A DNA stretch of 9,886 bases from Thiomicrospira sp. UBA5634 (GTDB lineage: Bacteria > Pseudomonadota > Gammaproteobacteria > Thiomicrospirales > Thiomicrospiraceae). This document shows positions 1 through 6,506 of this stretch, piece by piece (the first letter of the stretch is position 1; each line of letters begins with the position of its first letter). The position numbers and the translations under genes are program-made. The DNA is taken from the NCBI GenBank assembly GCA_002421475.1, contig DIJW01000156.1, positions 1 through 9,886 on the forward strand. Reading direction: 5' to 3'. The notes under the pieces were generated by a model that was not told where the DNA came from, made no database searches, and worked only from the letters and a program-made list of their open reading frames with translations.

Positions 1-2
1 AT

Positions 3-488
3 GCCGGTGTTGAGTTTGGTAACGTCTTGGTAACAGACGAATATATTCACACCTTAAAAAACGGCAATAATCTCTGGGTGATTCACGGCGATCAATTTGA
101 CGGCGTGGTGCAATGTCACCGTTGGTTAGCGTTTTTGGGCGATTGGGCGTATGACACCGTGTTGCATTTTAATCGCTGGTTTAATCATGTGCGTGCGCGT
201 TTAGGTTTCGGTTATTGGTCGTTATCAGCGAATTTAAAACACAAAGTAAAACGGGCGGTTAATTTTATCGGCGACTTTGAAAATGCAGTGGCAAAAAGTG
301 CGGCGCAGAAAAAAGTGCAGGGCGTGGTGTGCGGACATATTCACCACCCGGAAATCCGCCAGTTTAGCCACGGTGTGACCTATTACAATTGCGGTGATTG
401 GGTAGAATCGCTGAGTGCGTTAATCGAAGATGAAGCCGGTGAGTTACATTTAGTGCGCTGGACAACTACACAGAATCAAGCTGACTAA
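3..488 (+). CDS. Metallophosphoesterase, UDP-2,3-diacylglucosamine diphosphatase-like (5' partial)
   Basis: The reading frame is open from the first bases of the window, so the true start and the N-terminal metal-binding motifs lie upstream; about 161 C-terminal residues are visible. They carry HGDQFD and GHIHHP, the later metal-ligand motifs of calcineurin-type phosphoesterases, followed by YYNCGDWVES, typical of the COG2908 branch that contains UDP-2,3-diacylglucosamine diphosphatase-like proteins. Members of this branch are usually about 260-290 residues long, so roughly 60% is present. Genuine LpxH acts in lipid A synthesis at the inner membrane, but the GHIHHP...NCGDWVES pattern suggests the larger LpxH-like group, whose substrate is often unproven, so I give no gene symbol. 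The TTG at 27 is an internal codon rather than the start, because the frame continues upstream with plausible family sequence. The gene ends in TAA and is followed by a palindromic repeat and a bidirectional terminator shared with the convergent acyltransferase gene. Confidence 0.85.
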   Translation, partial: AGVEFGNVLVTDEYIHTLKNGNNLWVIHGDQFDGVVQCHRWLAFLGDWAYDTVLHFNRWFNHVRARLGFGYWSLSANLKHKVKRAVNFIGDFENAVAKSAAQKKVQGVVCGHIHHPEIRQFSHGVTYYNCGDWVESLSALIEDEAGELHLVRWTTTQNQAD

Positions 489-500
489 AAAAACTAAATA

Positions 501-510
501 CCAGGCCTGG
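501..510. repeat. CCAGGCCTGG palindrome, copy 1
   Basis: Perfect 10-base palindrome starting 13 bases after the stop of the metallophosphoesterase gene. A-rich bases on the left (496-498) and T-rich bases on the right (513-515) extend it into a weak imperfect hairpin. The bases next to the decamer are A on the left and G on the right, so this is the only copy lacking the longer ACCAGGCCTGGT form. The function is unknown. Confidence 0.85.
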
Positions 511-535
511 GGTTTGTTACATGAGAGCATGAATA

Positions 536-573
536 AAAAAAGGCGAGCACCAGGCCTGGTACTCGCCTTTTTT
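536..573. terminator. Bidirectional rho-independent terminator with a repeat at its apex
   Basis: The arm at 536-547 (six A then GGCGAG) is perfectly complementary to 562-573 (CTCGCC then six T). The 14-base centre is C, then ACCAGGCCTGGT, then A; the palindrome can fold back on itself and lengthen the stem across one C/A mismatch. A-run plus GC stem plus T-run reads as a terminator in both directions, which fits the convergent genes ending at 488 (plus) and 582 (minus). Confidence 0.92.
550..559. repeat. CCAGGCCTGG palindrome, copy 2
   Basis: Perfect decamer, here in the longer form ACCAGGCCTGGT (549-560), placed exactly at the apex of the bidirectional terminator. It starts 39 bases after the end of copy 1 and lies 22 bases beyond the acyltransferase stop. 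Confidence 0.88.
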
Positions 574-581
574 ATGTGTGA

Positions 582-2303
582 TTACAACGCAGTCATATAA
601 CGTTGTTTTTTCTTGTCTTTGACCTTGTCCATTTCCACCATAATTAACCCGTCAATACAGTTGGCAAAGCTCGGATCAACACTAAATGCCATAAAGTGAC
701 AACCTTGATCATCACACAGTTCGCTGTATTGTTTATACAGGGTTGGCACTTTTACCCCAATTTGATCCAACTGATGATTCAGGCGTTTAAAACAGGTGGC
801 GTAATCCTGCGCAAAGTCGCTTTGCATCAGTTGTTGGGTTGCATCGCTTAAGACATAAGGTTGTTTGGCTTGGGCTAAATGTTGCCATGTACCAAACTGC
901 TGTTGATAAAAACCGATAATTTTCTGCCGTGCTTCTTCCGGGTAGGCGGCACTTAAACTGACCGGCCCAAACAGATATTTAATCTCAGGGTGGGCGGCAA
1001 TATATGCACCGATGCCGTACCAAAGATAGTCCAAGCTGCGTAGCCCCCAATAACGCGGCTGCACAAAACTGCGTCCCAGTTCAATCGCATTAACTACATA
1101 GGGTTCGATTTCGTCACTCAAATTAAACAAGGTCGAGGTATATAAACCATTCATACCGTGACTTTGTAAAATTTGACGGCCTTCACCAATGCGATAAGCG
1201 CCGACAATATCAAGTGTTTCGTCATCCCAAAGAATTAAATGGCGATAATAACTGTCATATTTATCCAAGTCTAAACTGGCGCCGGTGCCTTCTTCGACCG
1301 AACGAAACGTCAACTCACGTAAACGACCGATTTCGTGCATTACCGGTGAATCGGCTTCAAAATCGTACAAATAAATCATTTTGCCGTCGCCGGTTTGACC
1401 AAGTTGTTGCGCTTTTTTCAGGGTTTGTTTTAATGCTTTACGATCGACCGGATGGGCGACGGTAATTTCGCCTTCAAATAAGGGGTGTTTGGCCAGTTTT
1501 TTCGGCTGATTTAAACGGTATAGGTGTTTTCTGAAACGTGCCGCGAGGAGTTTTTCATCCAGATCAAGTGATTTAATCGACTTCCACGGAATAGGTTTGC
1601 CGATATGGAATTGGATTTCTTGATCATCCTTATTAAACATTTCTTGCACCAACATCATGGTGCCGAGCGGCTTATAAATCGCTGATAAGCTGTAAAACAA
1701 GGCTGAATTTCGAGCTTCAACCAAAATCGGTAGAATTGGCGCTTTGGTTTTTTCTGCCAGGCGTAAAAAACCGCCTTTCCATTTGCCGTCGCGCACGCCG
1801 TTGGGTCGAATGCGCGACACTTCACCAGCCGGAAACATAATGACCGCTTCGTTATTTTCTAACGCCGCCAACATGGTTTTATATTGGGTTTTATGCGAAA
1901 CCTTGCCGGATAGATTGTCCACCGGAATAAACAATGAACGTATCGGTTCGATCTGCGCTAATAAGTCATTCGCCACAATACGTACATCCGGTCGCACGGT
2001 TCGAACCAGTTTAAGCAACGCTAAACCGTCCAGTGAACCAATAGGGTGGTTGGCGACAATAATCACTCGCCCTTCGGATGGAATAGTGTTTAATGCCCGC
2101 GAGTTAATTTGGTAGCTGAAATTAAAATACTCCAGCACCTTGTCTAAAAACGCAAAGCCGCGTAAATGTTGGTGCGTTTCGATAAATTGGTTGATTTCGT
2201 CTTGGTGGGTGAGGGCTTTTAATAATTTGACCATTAACTTAGCGCCCGGTTTTTTTTGCAGGTCAGGAAAACGTTGTTGCAGCGATTTTTCAAGATTTAA
2301 CAT
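582..2303 (-). CDS. olsF: Bifunctional acyltransferase, PlsC-like + OlsB-like GNAT; probable OlsF-type ornithine lipid synthase
   Basis: A 573-residue protein with two acyltransferase modules. Residues about 75-240 form a PlsC/LPLAT domain with NHPIGSLDG at 85-93 (catalytic His86 and Asp92, HX5D spacing instead of the commoner HX4D) and FPAGEVSR at 157-164. Residues about 305-480 resemble the OlsB/hemolysin-type GNAT family (HEIGRLRELTFR near 323, ELGRSFVQPRYWGL near 408, LFGPVSLSAAYPEE near 444). In OlsF proteins this order makes one polypeptide that N-acylates ornithine (C-terminal half) and then O-acylates lyso-ornithine lipid (N-terminal half), giving a phosphorus-free membrane lipid. That assignment is inferred from architecture; a phospholipid-remodelling or other acyl-amino-acid role is possible. 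The ATG at 2303 has only a weak GTGAGA ribosome site, but the N-terminal sequence looks complete. It is a single gene, downstream of glnA but separated from it by a terminator, and is preceded by an array of Pho-box-like heptamers, so phosphate control is likely. Confidence 0.78.
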   Translation of the reverse strand: MLNLEKSLQQRFPDLQKKPGAKLMVKLLKALTHQDEINQFIETHQHLRGFAFLDKVLEYFNFSYQINSRALNTIPSEGRVIIVANHPIGSLDGLALLKLVRTVRPDVRIVANDLLAQIEPIRSLFIPVDNLSGKVSHKTQYKTMLAALENNEAVIMFPAGEVSRIRPNGVRDGKWKGGFLRLAEKTKAPILPILVEARNSALFYSLSAIYKPLGTMMLVQEMFNKDDQEIQFHIGKPIPWKSIKSLDLDEKLLAARFRKHLYRLNQPKKLAKHPLFEGEITVAHPVDRKALKQTLKKAQQLGQTGDGKMIYLYDFEADSPVMHEIGRLRELTFRSVEEGTGASLDLDKYDSYYRHLILWDDETLDIVGAYRIGEGRQILQSHGMNGLYTSTLFNLSDEIEPYVVNAIELGRSFVQPRYWGLRSLDYLWYGIGAYIAAHPEIKYLFGPVSLSAAYPEEARQKIIGFYQQQFGTWQHLAQAKQPYVLSDATQQLMQSDFAQDYATCFKRLNHQLDQIGVKVPTLYKQYSELCDDQGCHFMAFSVDPSFANCIDGLIMVEMDKVKDKKKQRYMTAL

Positions 2304-2321
2304 GCTTGTCTCACATCAAGG

Positions 2322-2388
2322 AAAGTAAGCGAAGTATGCGACAAGCAGATGACAGGATTGTGAACAGCAGTTGAGGAATTTGTGACAA
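2322..2388 (-). promoter_or_regulatory. Candidate Pho-box array and -10 of the acyltransferase gene
   Basis: Read on the minus strand, five heptamers follow each other every 11 bases: TTGTCAC (2382-2388), TCCTCAA (2371-2377), TGTTCAC (2360-2366), CTGTCAT (2349-2355) and TTGTCGC (2338-2344). The fourth equals the PhoB half-site consensus exactly, the first and last are close, and the second and third are weak, but all five keep TC at positions 4-5. Ten bases after the last heptamer comes TACTTT (2322-2327), a weak -10. This spacing matches known PhoB-activated promoters and the pstC promoter here. Predicted transcription would begin near 2315, leaving a short leader of about 12 bases. Confidence 0.6.
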
Positions 2389-2398
2389 CCAGGCCTGG
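2389..2398. repeat. CCAGGCCTGG palindrome, copy 3
   Basis: Perfect decamer in the long form ACCAGGCCTGGT (2388-2399). It is flanked by an outer inverted repeat, AATTTG at 2377-2382 and CAAATT at 2401-2406, set asymmetrically by 5 and 1 bases. It lies just beyond the glnA terminator and directly abuts the outermost Pho-like heptamer of the acyltransferase promoter. Confidence 0.87.
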
Positions 2399-2406
2399 TG
2401 CAAATT

Positions 2407-2432
2407 AAAAAACCCGCCGAAGCGGGTTTTTT
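2407..2432 (-). terminator. glnA: Rho-independent terminator of glnA
   Basis: Perfect inverted repeat: six A then CCCGC (2407-2417), a four-base loop, then GCGGG and six T (2422-2432). On the glnA strand the loop reads TTCG closed by C and G, the very stable cUUCGg tetraloop, followed by a U-run. It starts 22 bases after the glnA stop, which argues against strong read-through from glnA into the acyltransferase gene. Confidence 0.93.
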
Positions 2433-2454
2433 AAGTGACAACACTAAACGGCGA

Positions 2455-3870
2455 TTAAGCTGAGTAGTATAGGTCGAACTCTAACGGGTGAGTGGTTGCA
2501 CGTAACTTAGTCACGTGCTCCATTTTCAACTTGATGTAAGAGTCGATCATGTTGTCAGTGAATACACCGGTAGAGGTTAAGAATTCACGGTCTTGATCCA
2601 ACGCTTCCAGTGCTTCTTCCAAAGACGCACATACTGTTGGGATCAACGCTTCTTCTTCCGGTGGTAGATCATATAGATCTTTCTCAGCAGGCGCACCCGG
2701 ATCGATCTGGTTGATAATACCGTCCAAACCGGCAATCATTGACGCAGAGAACGCCAAGTATGGGTTTGCAGTTGGATCAGGGAAACGTAATTCAACACGA
2801 CGTGCGCGAACGCTTGGTGCGTAAGGAATACGAATCGACGCTGAACGGTTACGACCAGAGTAAGCCAATAGGATTGGTGCTTCGAAACCTGGAACTAAAC
2901 GCTTGTAAGAGTTAGTGCCTGGGTTACAGAAAGCGTTTAGCGCGCGAGCATGTTTGATGATACCGCCGATAAACCATAATGCTTCTTGTGACAAACCTGA
3001 GTAAACATCACCGGCAAATAGGTTTTTACCGTCTTTAGATAAAGATACGTTGATGTGCATACCTGAACCGTTGTCGCCCACAATTGGCTTAGCCATGAAA
3101 GTTGCGGTTTTGCCCAATGCATGGCAAGTGTTGTGTACACAGTATTTTAGGATTTGTACTTCGTCGGCTTTTTTCACCAAGGTGTTACCTGCGATAGCCA
3201 ATTCGCACTGACCAGCCGTTGCTACTTCGTGGTGATGTGCTTCAACAGTTAAACCCATTGCAGTTGCCATTTCACAGATATCAGCACGTAGTTCGTGTAG
3301 TTGGTCAACCGGAGGAACCGGGAAGTAACCACCTTTAACGGTTGGACGGTGACCGATGTTGCCGCCTTCAAATACTTTTTCGCTGTTCCAAGAAGCTTCG
3401 TCAGAATCTAACTTAACGAAAGAACCGGAAATACCTAAGCCCCAACGTACGTCGTCAAATACGAAAAATTCTGGCTCTGGACCAAAAAACGCGCTGTCAG
3501 CGATACCGGTTGATTTTAGGTAAGCTTCGGCTTTTTTGGCGATAGCGCGCGGATCTTTTTCATAACCTTCCATGGTGGCAGGTTCGATGATTTCGCAACG
3601 AACGATTAAGGTCGGGTCGTTAGTGAACGGATCCATCACATAGCTGTCAGCTTGAGGCATCAAAATCATGTCTGAATCTTGGATACCTTTCCAACCTTTA
3701 ATTGAAGAGCCGTCGAAAGATTGGCCATCAGTGAATAAGCTTTCGTTTGCGCGAGAAGCTGGAATCGTGACGTGTTGTTCTTTACCGTGAGTGTCGGTAA
3801 AACGCAAGTCGATGTATTTGACTTCTTTTTCTTTGATGAGGTCGAGTACGGCCTGGATTGCTTGTGGCAT
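2455..3870 (-). CDS. glnA: Glutamine synthetase, type I
   Basis: A 471-residue protein, almost exactly the enterobacterial GlnA length (469). It catalyses ATP-dependent condensation of glutamate and ammonia to glutamine in the cytoplasm as a dodecamer. Visible signatures are the beta-grasp sequence near 49-60 ([12 protein letters not shown]), metal-binding [12 protein letters not shown] at 128-139, the ATP-site motif [12 protein letters not shown] around 261-272, and NRSASIRIP near 341-349. [10 protein letters not shown] near 397-406 contains Tyr400, equivalent to the adenylylated Tyr397 of E. coli, so this is the GlnE-regulated GSI-beta form. I chose ATG 3870 because it has AAGGA eight bases upstream and begins with the conserved family N-terminus. 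An in-frame extension to a TTG at 3921 adds a non-conserved basic peptide and would run through the candidate sigma-54 promoter. The gene is probably monocistronic and diverges from pstC across 337 bases. Confidence 0.97.
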   Translation of the reverse strand: MPQAIQAVLDLIKEKEVKYIDLRFTDTHGKEQHVTIPASRANESLFTDGQSFDGSSIKGWKGIQDSDMILMPQADSYVMDPFTNDPTLIVRCEIIEPATMEGYEKDPRAIAKKAEAYLKSTGIADSAFFGPEPEFFVFDDVRWGLGISGSFVKLDSDEASWNSEKVFEGGNIGHRPTVKGGYFPVPPVDQLHELRADICEMATAMGLTVEAHHHEVATAGQCELAIAGNTLVKKADEVQILKYCVHNTCHALGKTATFMAKPIVGDNGSGMHINVSLSKDGKNLFAGDVYSGLSQEALWFIGGIIKHARALNAFCNPGTNSYKRLVPGFEAPILLAYSGRNRSASIRIPYAPSVRARRVELRFPDPTANPYLAFSASMIAGLDGIINQIDPGAPAEKDLYDLPPEEEALIPTVCASLEEALEALDQDREFLTSTGVFTDNMIDSYIKLKMEHVTKLRATTHPLEFDLYYSA

Positions 3871-3924
3871 AGTGCTTATCCTTCGTTTTTTATATGGATG
3901 GGAAATGAAAATAATTGCCAAATA

Positions 3925-3943
3925 TTAGCGTGAACCATGCCAG
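3925..3943 (-). promoter_or_regulatory. Candidate sigma-54 (-24/-12) promoter of glnA
   Basis: On the minus strand the sequence is CTGGCATGGTTCACGCTAA. It has the GG and GC dinucleotides separated by exactly 10 bases and matches the YTGGCACG-N4-TTGCW consensus at most positions, with mismatches in the TT of the -12 element and at the base after TGGCA. Transcription would start near 3916, giving a leader of about 46 bases. NtrC-activated sigma-54 promoters are common for glnA. An overlapping TAATAT could instead be part of a sigma-70 promoter. Confidence 0.5.
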
Positions 3944-4040
3944 TTTGCCAGACAAATTTAATAAATTATTAACTCCTTGTTTATAAAGGAATAAAAAAAT
4001 CTTACGTAGAAAGCTTGGTGACCTTTGATTGGTAGTGGCC

Positions 4041-4076
4041 GTTTTAAAGTGGTGCATAGTTGCACTATTTTAAAAC
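4041..4076. promoter_or_regulatory. 36-base inverted repeat with two NtrC-like half-strong sites
   Basis: Two 16-base arms (4041-4056 and 4061-4076) around the 4-base centre TAGT match except at two positions, both of which would be G-T pairs. The inner halves are TGGTGCA and TGCACTA, the conserved halves of NtrC sites. Extended to 17 bases, the two potential sites (4040-4056 and 4061-4077) have centres 21 bases apart, about two helical turns, and lie roughly 130 and 150 bases upstream of the predicted glnA start. No T-run follows either arm, so it is unlikely to be a terminator. Confidence 0.5.
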
Positions 4077-4132
4077 AGCGTTAATCTTTGGGTTCAGACG
4101 TTATATTATGCAGTCGGGTTTTTAGTTGTATT

Positions 4133-4166
4133 TTGACATATTACTGTCATATTTGGTCGTTATAGT
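4133..4166 (+). promoter_or_regulatory. Pho box and -10 of the pst operon
   Basis: Two heptamers in 11-base register, TTGACAT (4133-4139) and CTGTCAT (4144-4150), are separated by ATTA. The second is an exact PhoB half-site and the first matches 5 of 7. Ten bases later is TATAGT (4161-4166), one mismatch from TATAAT. PhoB boxes replace the -35 element at this spacing, as at E. coli pstS. Transcription should start near 4173, about 35 bases before pstC. It predicts induction of the operon at low phosphate. Confidence 0.8.
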
Positions 4167-4207
4167 GGCGCAAGCAAAATTTAACTTTTCGCATAAATGG
4201 GTGAATT

Positions 4208-6475
4208 ATGAGCAAGGCACAACAGACTTTAGTTGAGGCATTAACCGGTTCTGCGTCGAAAAAACGCATGAAACACCGCCGCCTTAAAGATCATGGCGCA
4301 AAGTATGGTATTAGTGTCGGTGGGGTCGGGATTATTTTCGCCGTATTCCTGATTATGTTTTTCTTGTTGTATGTCGTATTGCCGATGTTTATTCCGGCGT
4401 CAATGCAAAAACACTCTGAAATGACTGTGCCGGGCGGCATACAAGATAAAACGCTGCATTATGCGATGGATGACTATAAACAAGTCGCTGTGCGTTTAAC
4501 TGAATCCGGCCGTATTTTAGGATTCAGTAATGATAATGCGCAAGTGTTACTTGATACTCAAGTGCCGACCCAAGGTGCTAAGGTGACCAGTTTTACTTTG
4601 GTCAATGAAGCGAAAAATGAATTTGCTTATGGTTTGTCGGATGGTCGTGTTTTGCTCGGCAGTATACGTTTTGAAGTAAGTTACCCGAATGATGTTCGCA
4701 CGGTTATGCCGCTGGTCGAATGGCCTTATGGCGAAGCGGGCAAACGATTAAGCGATAAACCGATCCAGCGTTTAGCGGTGCGTGATGGTTCTTCCAGTTT
4801 GATGGTGATCAGTCAGTCGTTGCCGACAGAACCTTTGTCACTTCGTACCTTTAGTAAAGAAAGTTCATTTTTAACCGAAACGGTAGAATTGGCGCCCGAC
4901 AGCGAAAGCCAATTGGCGACAAAATTGATTGCCGATCGGATTTTATTAGATGGGCGGATGCGCCATTTAGTGTTGGTTTCAGCGCAGGGTGAAGCACATT
5001 ATTACAATATTGCGGATATCGAACAGCCAGAATTATTACAAAAACTTCGTTTAGTGCCGGTCGGTGAAACCATCACCAGTGCACGATTTCTAACCGGTAA
5101 TGTCTCGATGATGTTGGGTACCGATAAAGGCCGCATTTTGCAGTGGTTTCCGGTGCGTGATCAAAACAATCAGTTTGCGTTACAACAAATTCGTCAATTC
5201 CAACGCGGTGATTCCGCTGTATTGGCATTAGGTGTGGAAGATGCCCGTAAAGGTTTTGCCGTTGGTGATGCCAGTGGGATGTTTAATTTATTTTATGCCA
5301 CGTCTGAACGCCATCTGCGTTCTAAACAAATCTCGGACAAACCGATCAACTTTATTCGGTTTGCCCCGCGTGCTAATGGTGCATTGGTCGAAACCGCTGA
5401 TGGGCGTTTAATTAGTTACGATATTGAAAATGCACACCCTGAAGTGTCGATGAGCAGTTTGTGGAGTAAGGTTTGGTATGAAGGTTATTCGGAGCCGACT
5501 TACACCTGGCAGTCATCATCGGGAACCAGTGATTTTGAACCTAAGTTTTCGTTGACGCCGTTGACCTTCGGCACCATTAAAGCGGCGCTGTATTCGATGT
5601 TGTTTGCGGTACCGATTGCGATTTTTGCCGCGATTTATACCGCGTTTTTTATGGATAAAAAAACCCGTCAGTGGATTAAACCATCTGTGGAACTGATTGA
5701 AGCTTTGCCAACGGTTATTCTCGGGTTTTTGGCCGGTTTATGGTTGGCGCCGTATATGGAAGCAAACTTACCTGGGTTCTTTGCGATTATTTTTGTGGTG
5801 CCGTTAGGTATTCTGCTGTTCGGATTTGCTTGGTCAAAATTGCCGGAACAATGGCGTTTAAAGGTGCCGGTCGGTCGCCGAGCAGTGTTAATGATTCCGG
5901 TGGTGATTTTGTTGGGTTGGGTATCCATGTCGTTGAGCATGCCGATTGAACAAGCATTTTTTGAAGGTGATATGCGCCATTGGTTAACCCACAGCGCCGG
6001 CATAGACTTTGATCAGCGTAATGCGATGGTTATCGGTTTTGCGATGGGTTTTGCATTAATTCCGACTATTTTCTCTGTAGCGGAGGACGCGATTTACAGC
6101 GTACCGGCTTATTTGATTAATGGTTCTTACGCCTTAGGTGCAAGCGGGTGGCAGACCTTGGCCGGAGTGGTATTACCAACCGCCAGTCCGGGGATTTTCT
6201 CTGCCATTATGCTCGGCTTTGGTCGCGGGGTCGGCGAAACCATGATTGTATTGATGGCGTCGGGTAATACACCGCTGATGGATGTGAATTTGTTTGAAGG
6301 TATGCGTACCTTGTCAGCCAATTTGGCGGTTGAAATGGGTGAAACCGAAGTCGACAGTTCACATTATCGCGTATTGTTTTTAGCAGGCCTGGTGCTGTTT
6401 ATCTTCACCTTCTTCTTTAATACCTTGGCTGAAGTTGTGCGCCAAAAAATGCGCCGCAAATACGGCTCATTGTAA
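4208..6475 (+). CDS. pstC: Phosphate ABC transporter permease PstC, long form
   Basis: A 755-residue inner-membrane permease of the high-affinity phosphate importer, more than twice the length of E. coli PstC (319). A basic cytoplasmic N-terminus is followed by a membrane segment at about 34-62, then a large soluble region (about 63-450), presumably periplasmic, with repeated short beta-like units suggesting a propeller-type fold (inference). The C-terminal 300 residues, from about 456, are a standard binding-protein-dependent permease domain with several membrane helices. The cytoplasmic loop around 626-662 (SVPAYLINGSYALGASGWQTLAGVVLPTASPG) is the EAA-type contact for the PstB ATPase. Long PstC proteins of this kind occur in other gammaproteobacteria, so the length is not a fusion error. 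ATG 4208 follows a weak GGGTGA ribosome site and a PhoB-type promoter. It is first in the operon; pstA starts 31 bases after its stop. Confidence 0.95.
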   Translation: MSKAQQTLVEALTGSASKKRMKHRRLKDHGAKYGISVGGVGIIFAVFLIMFFLLYVVLPMFIPASMQKHSEMTVPGGIQDKTLHYAMDDYKQVAVRLTESGRILGFSNDNAQVLLDTQVPTQGAKVTSFTLVNEAKNEFAYGLSDGRVLLGSIRFEVSYPNDVRTVMPLVEWPYGEAGKRLSDKPIQRLAVRDGSSSLMVISQSLPTEPLSLRTFSKESSFLTETVELAPDSESQLATKLIADRILLDGRMRHLVLVSAQGEAHYYNIADIEQPELLQKLRLVPVGETITSARFLTGNVSMMLGTDKGRILQWFPVRDQNNQFALQQIRQFQRGDSAVLALGVEDARKGFAVGDASGMFNLFYATSERHLRSKQISDKPINFIRFAPRANGALVETADGRLISYDIENAHPEVSMSSLWSKVWYEGYSEPTYTWQSSSGTSDFEPKFSLTPLTFGTIKAALYSMLFAVPIAIFAAIYTAFFMDKKTRQWIKPSVELIEALPTVILGFLAGLWLAPYMEANLPGFFAIIFVVPLGILLFGFAWSKLPEQWRLKVPVGRRAVLMIPVVILLGWVSMSLSMPIEQAFFEGDMRHWLTHSAGIDFDQRNAMVIGFAMGFALIPTIFSVAEDAIYSVPAYLINGSYALGASGWQTLAGVVLPTASPGIFSAIMLGFGRGVGETMIVLMASGNTPLMDVNLFEGMRTLSANLAVEMGETEVDSSHYRVLFLAGLVLFIFTFFFNTLAEVVRQKMRRKYGSL

Positions 6476-6493
6476 GCATTGAACTAAACCGAG

Positions 6494-6499
6494 AAAGGA
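6494..6499 (+). promoter_or_regulatory. Ribosome binding site of pstA
   Basis: AAAGGA lies seven bases before ATG 6507, a strong site that supports this start in the 31-base pstC-pstA gap. Confidence 0.8.
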
Positions 6500-6506
6500 T
6501 AAGAAA

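Larger units (their letters stand above)
3871..4207. other. Divergent glnA / pstC control region (337 bases, no gene)
   Basis: Reading from glnA outward: the glnA ribosome site, a candidate sigma-54 promoter (3925-3943), an AT-rich stretch (about 3955-4005) with a small TCCTT/AAGGA inverted repeat at 3974-3990, a long inverted repeat (4041-4076) with NtrC-like halves, and the Pho-box promoter of pstC (4133-4166). I see no convincing small ORF or structural RNA. The AT-rich stretch could act as a bend between enhancer and promoter, but I could not find a good IHF consensus. Confidence 0.7.

Noticed and set aside
501..559. CRISPR or tandem-repeat array made of the decamer
   Set aside because: There are only two copies 49 bases apart here, the others are kilobases away, and the unit is too short with no regular spacers.
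1214..2328. Plus-strand open frames opposite the acyltransferase gene (1214-1465, 1744-2115, 2140-2328)
   Set aside because: They are antisense shadows of a well-supported gene, with no recognisable protein features.
3871..3921. N-terminal extension of glutamine synthetase from TTG 3921
   Set aside because: It is a non-conserved basic peptide, would lie at or upstream of the predicted transcription start, and ATG 3870 has a clear ribosome site and the family N-terminus.
3974..3990. TCCTT/AAGGA inverted repeat upstream of glnA
   Set aside because: Five-base AT-rich arms with a seven-base loop are weak and expected by chance in such sequence.
4041..4076. Long hairpin as terminator or leader attenuator
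   Set aside because: No T-run follows either arm, it is upstream of the predicted pstC start, and it lies behind the glnA promoter.
4133..4166. Ordinary sigma-70 promoter using TTGACA at 4133 and TATAGT at 4161
   Set aside because: The gap is 22 bases, too long for sigma-70; the same bases fit a Pho box plus -10 with correct spacing.
5668..6003. Antisense open frames within pstC, pstA and pstB (for example 5668-6003, 7531-7788, 8596-8892)
   Set aside because: They overlap conserved transporter domains on the other strand and show no family motifs or ribosome sites worth reporting.
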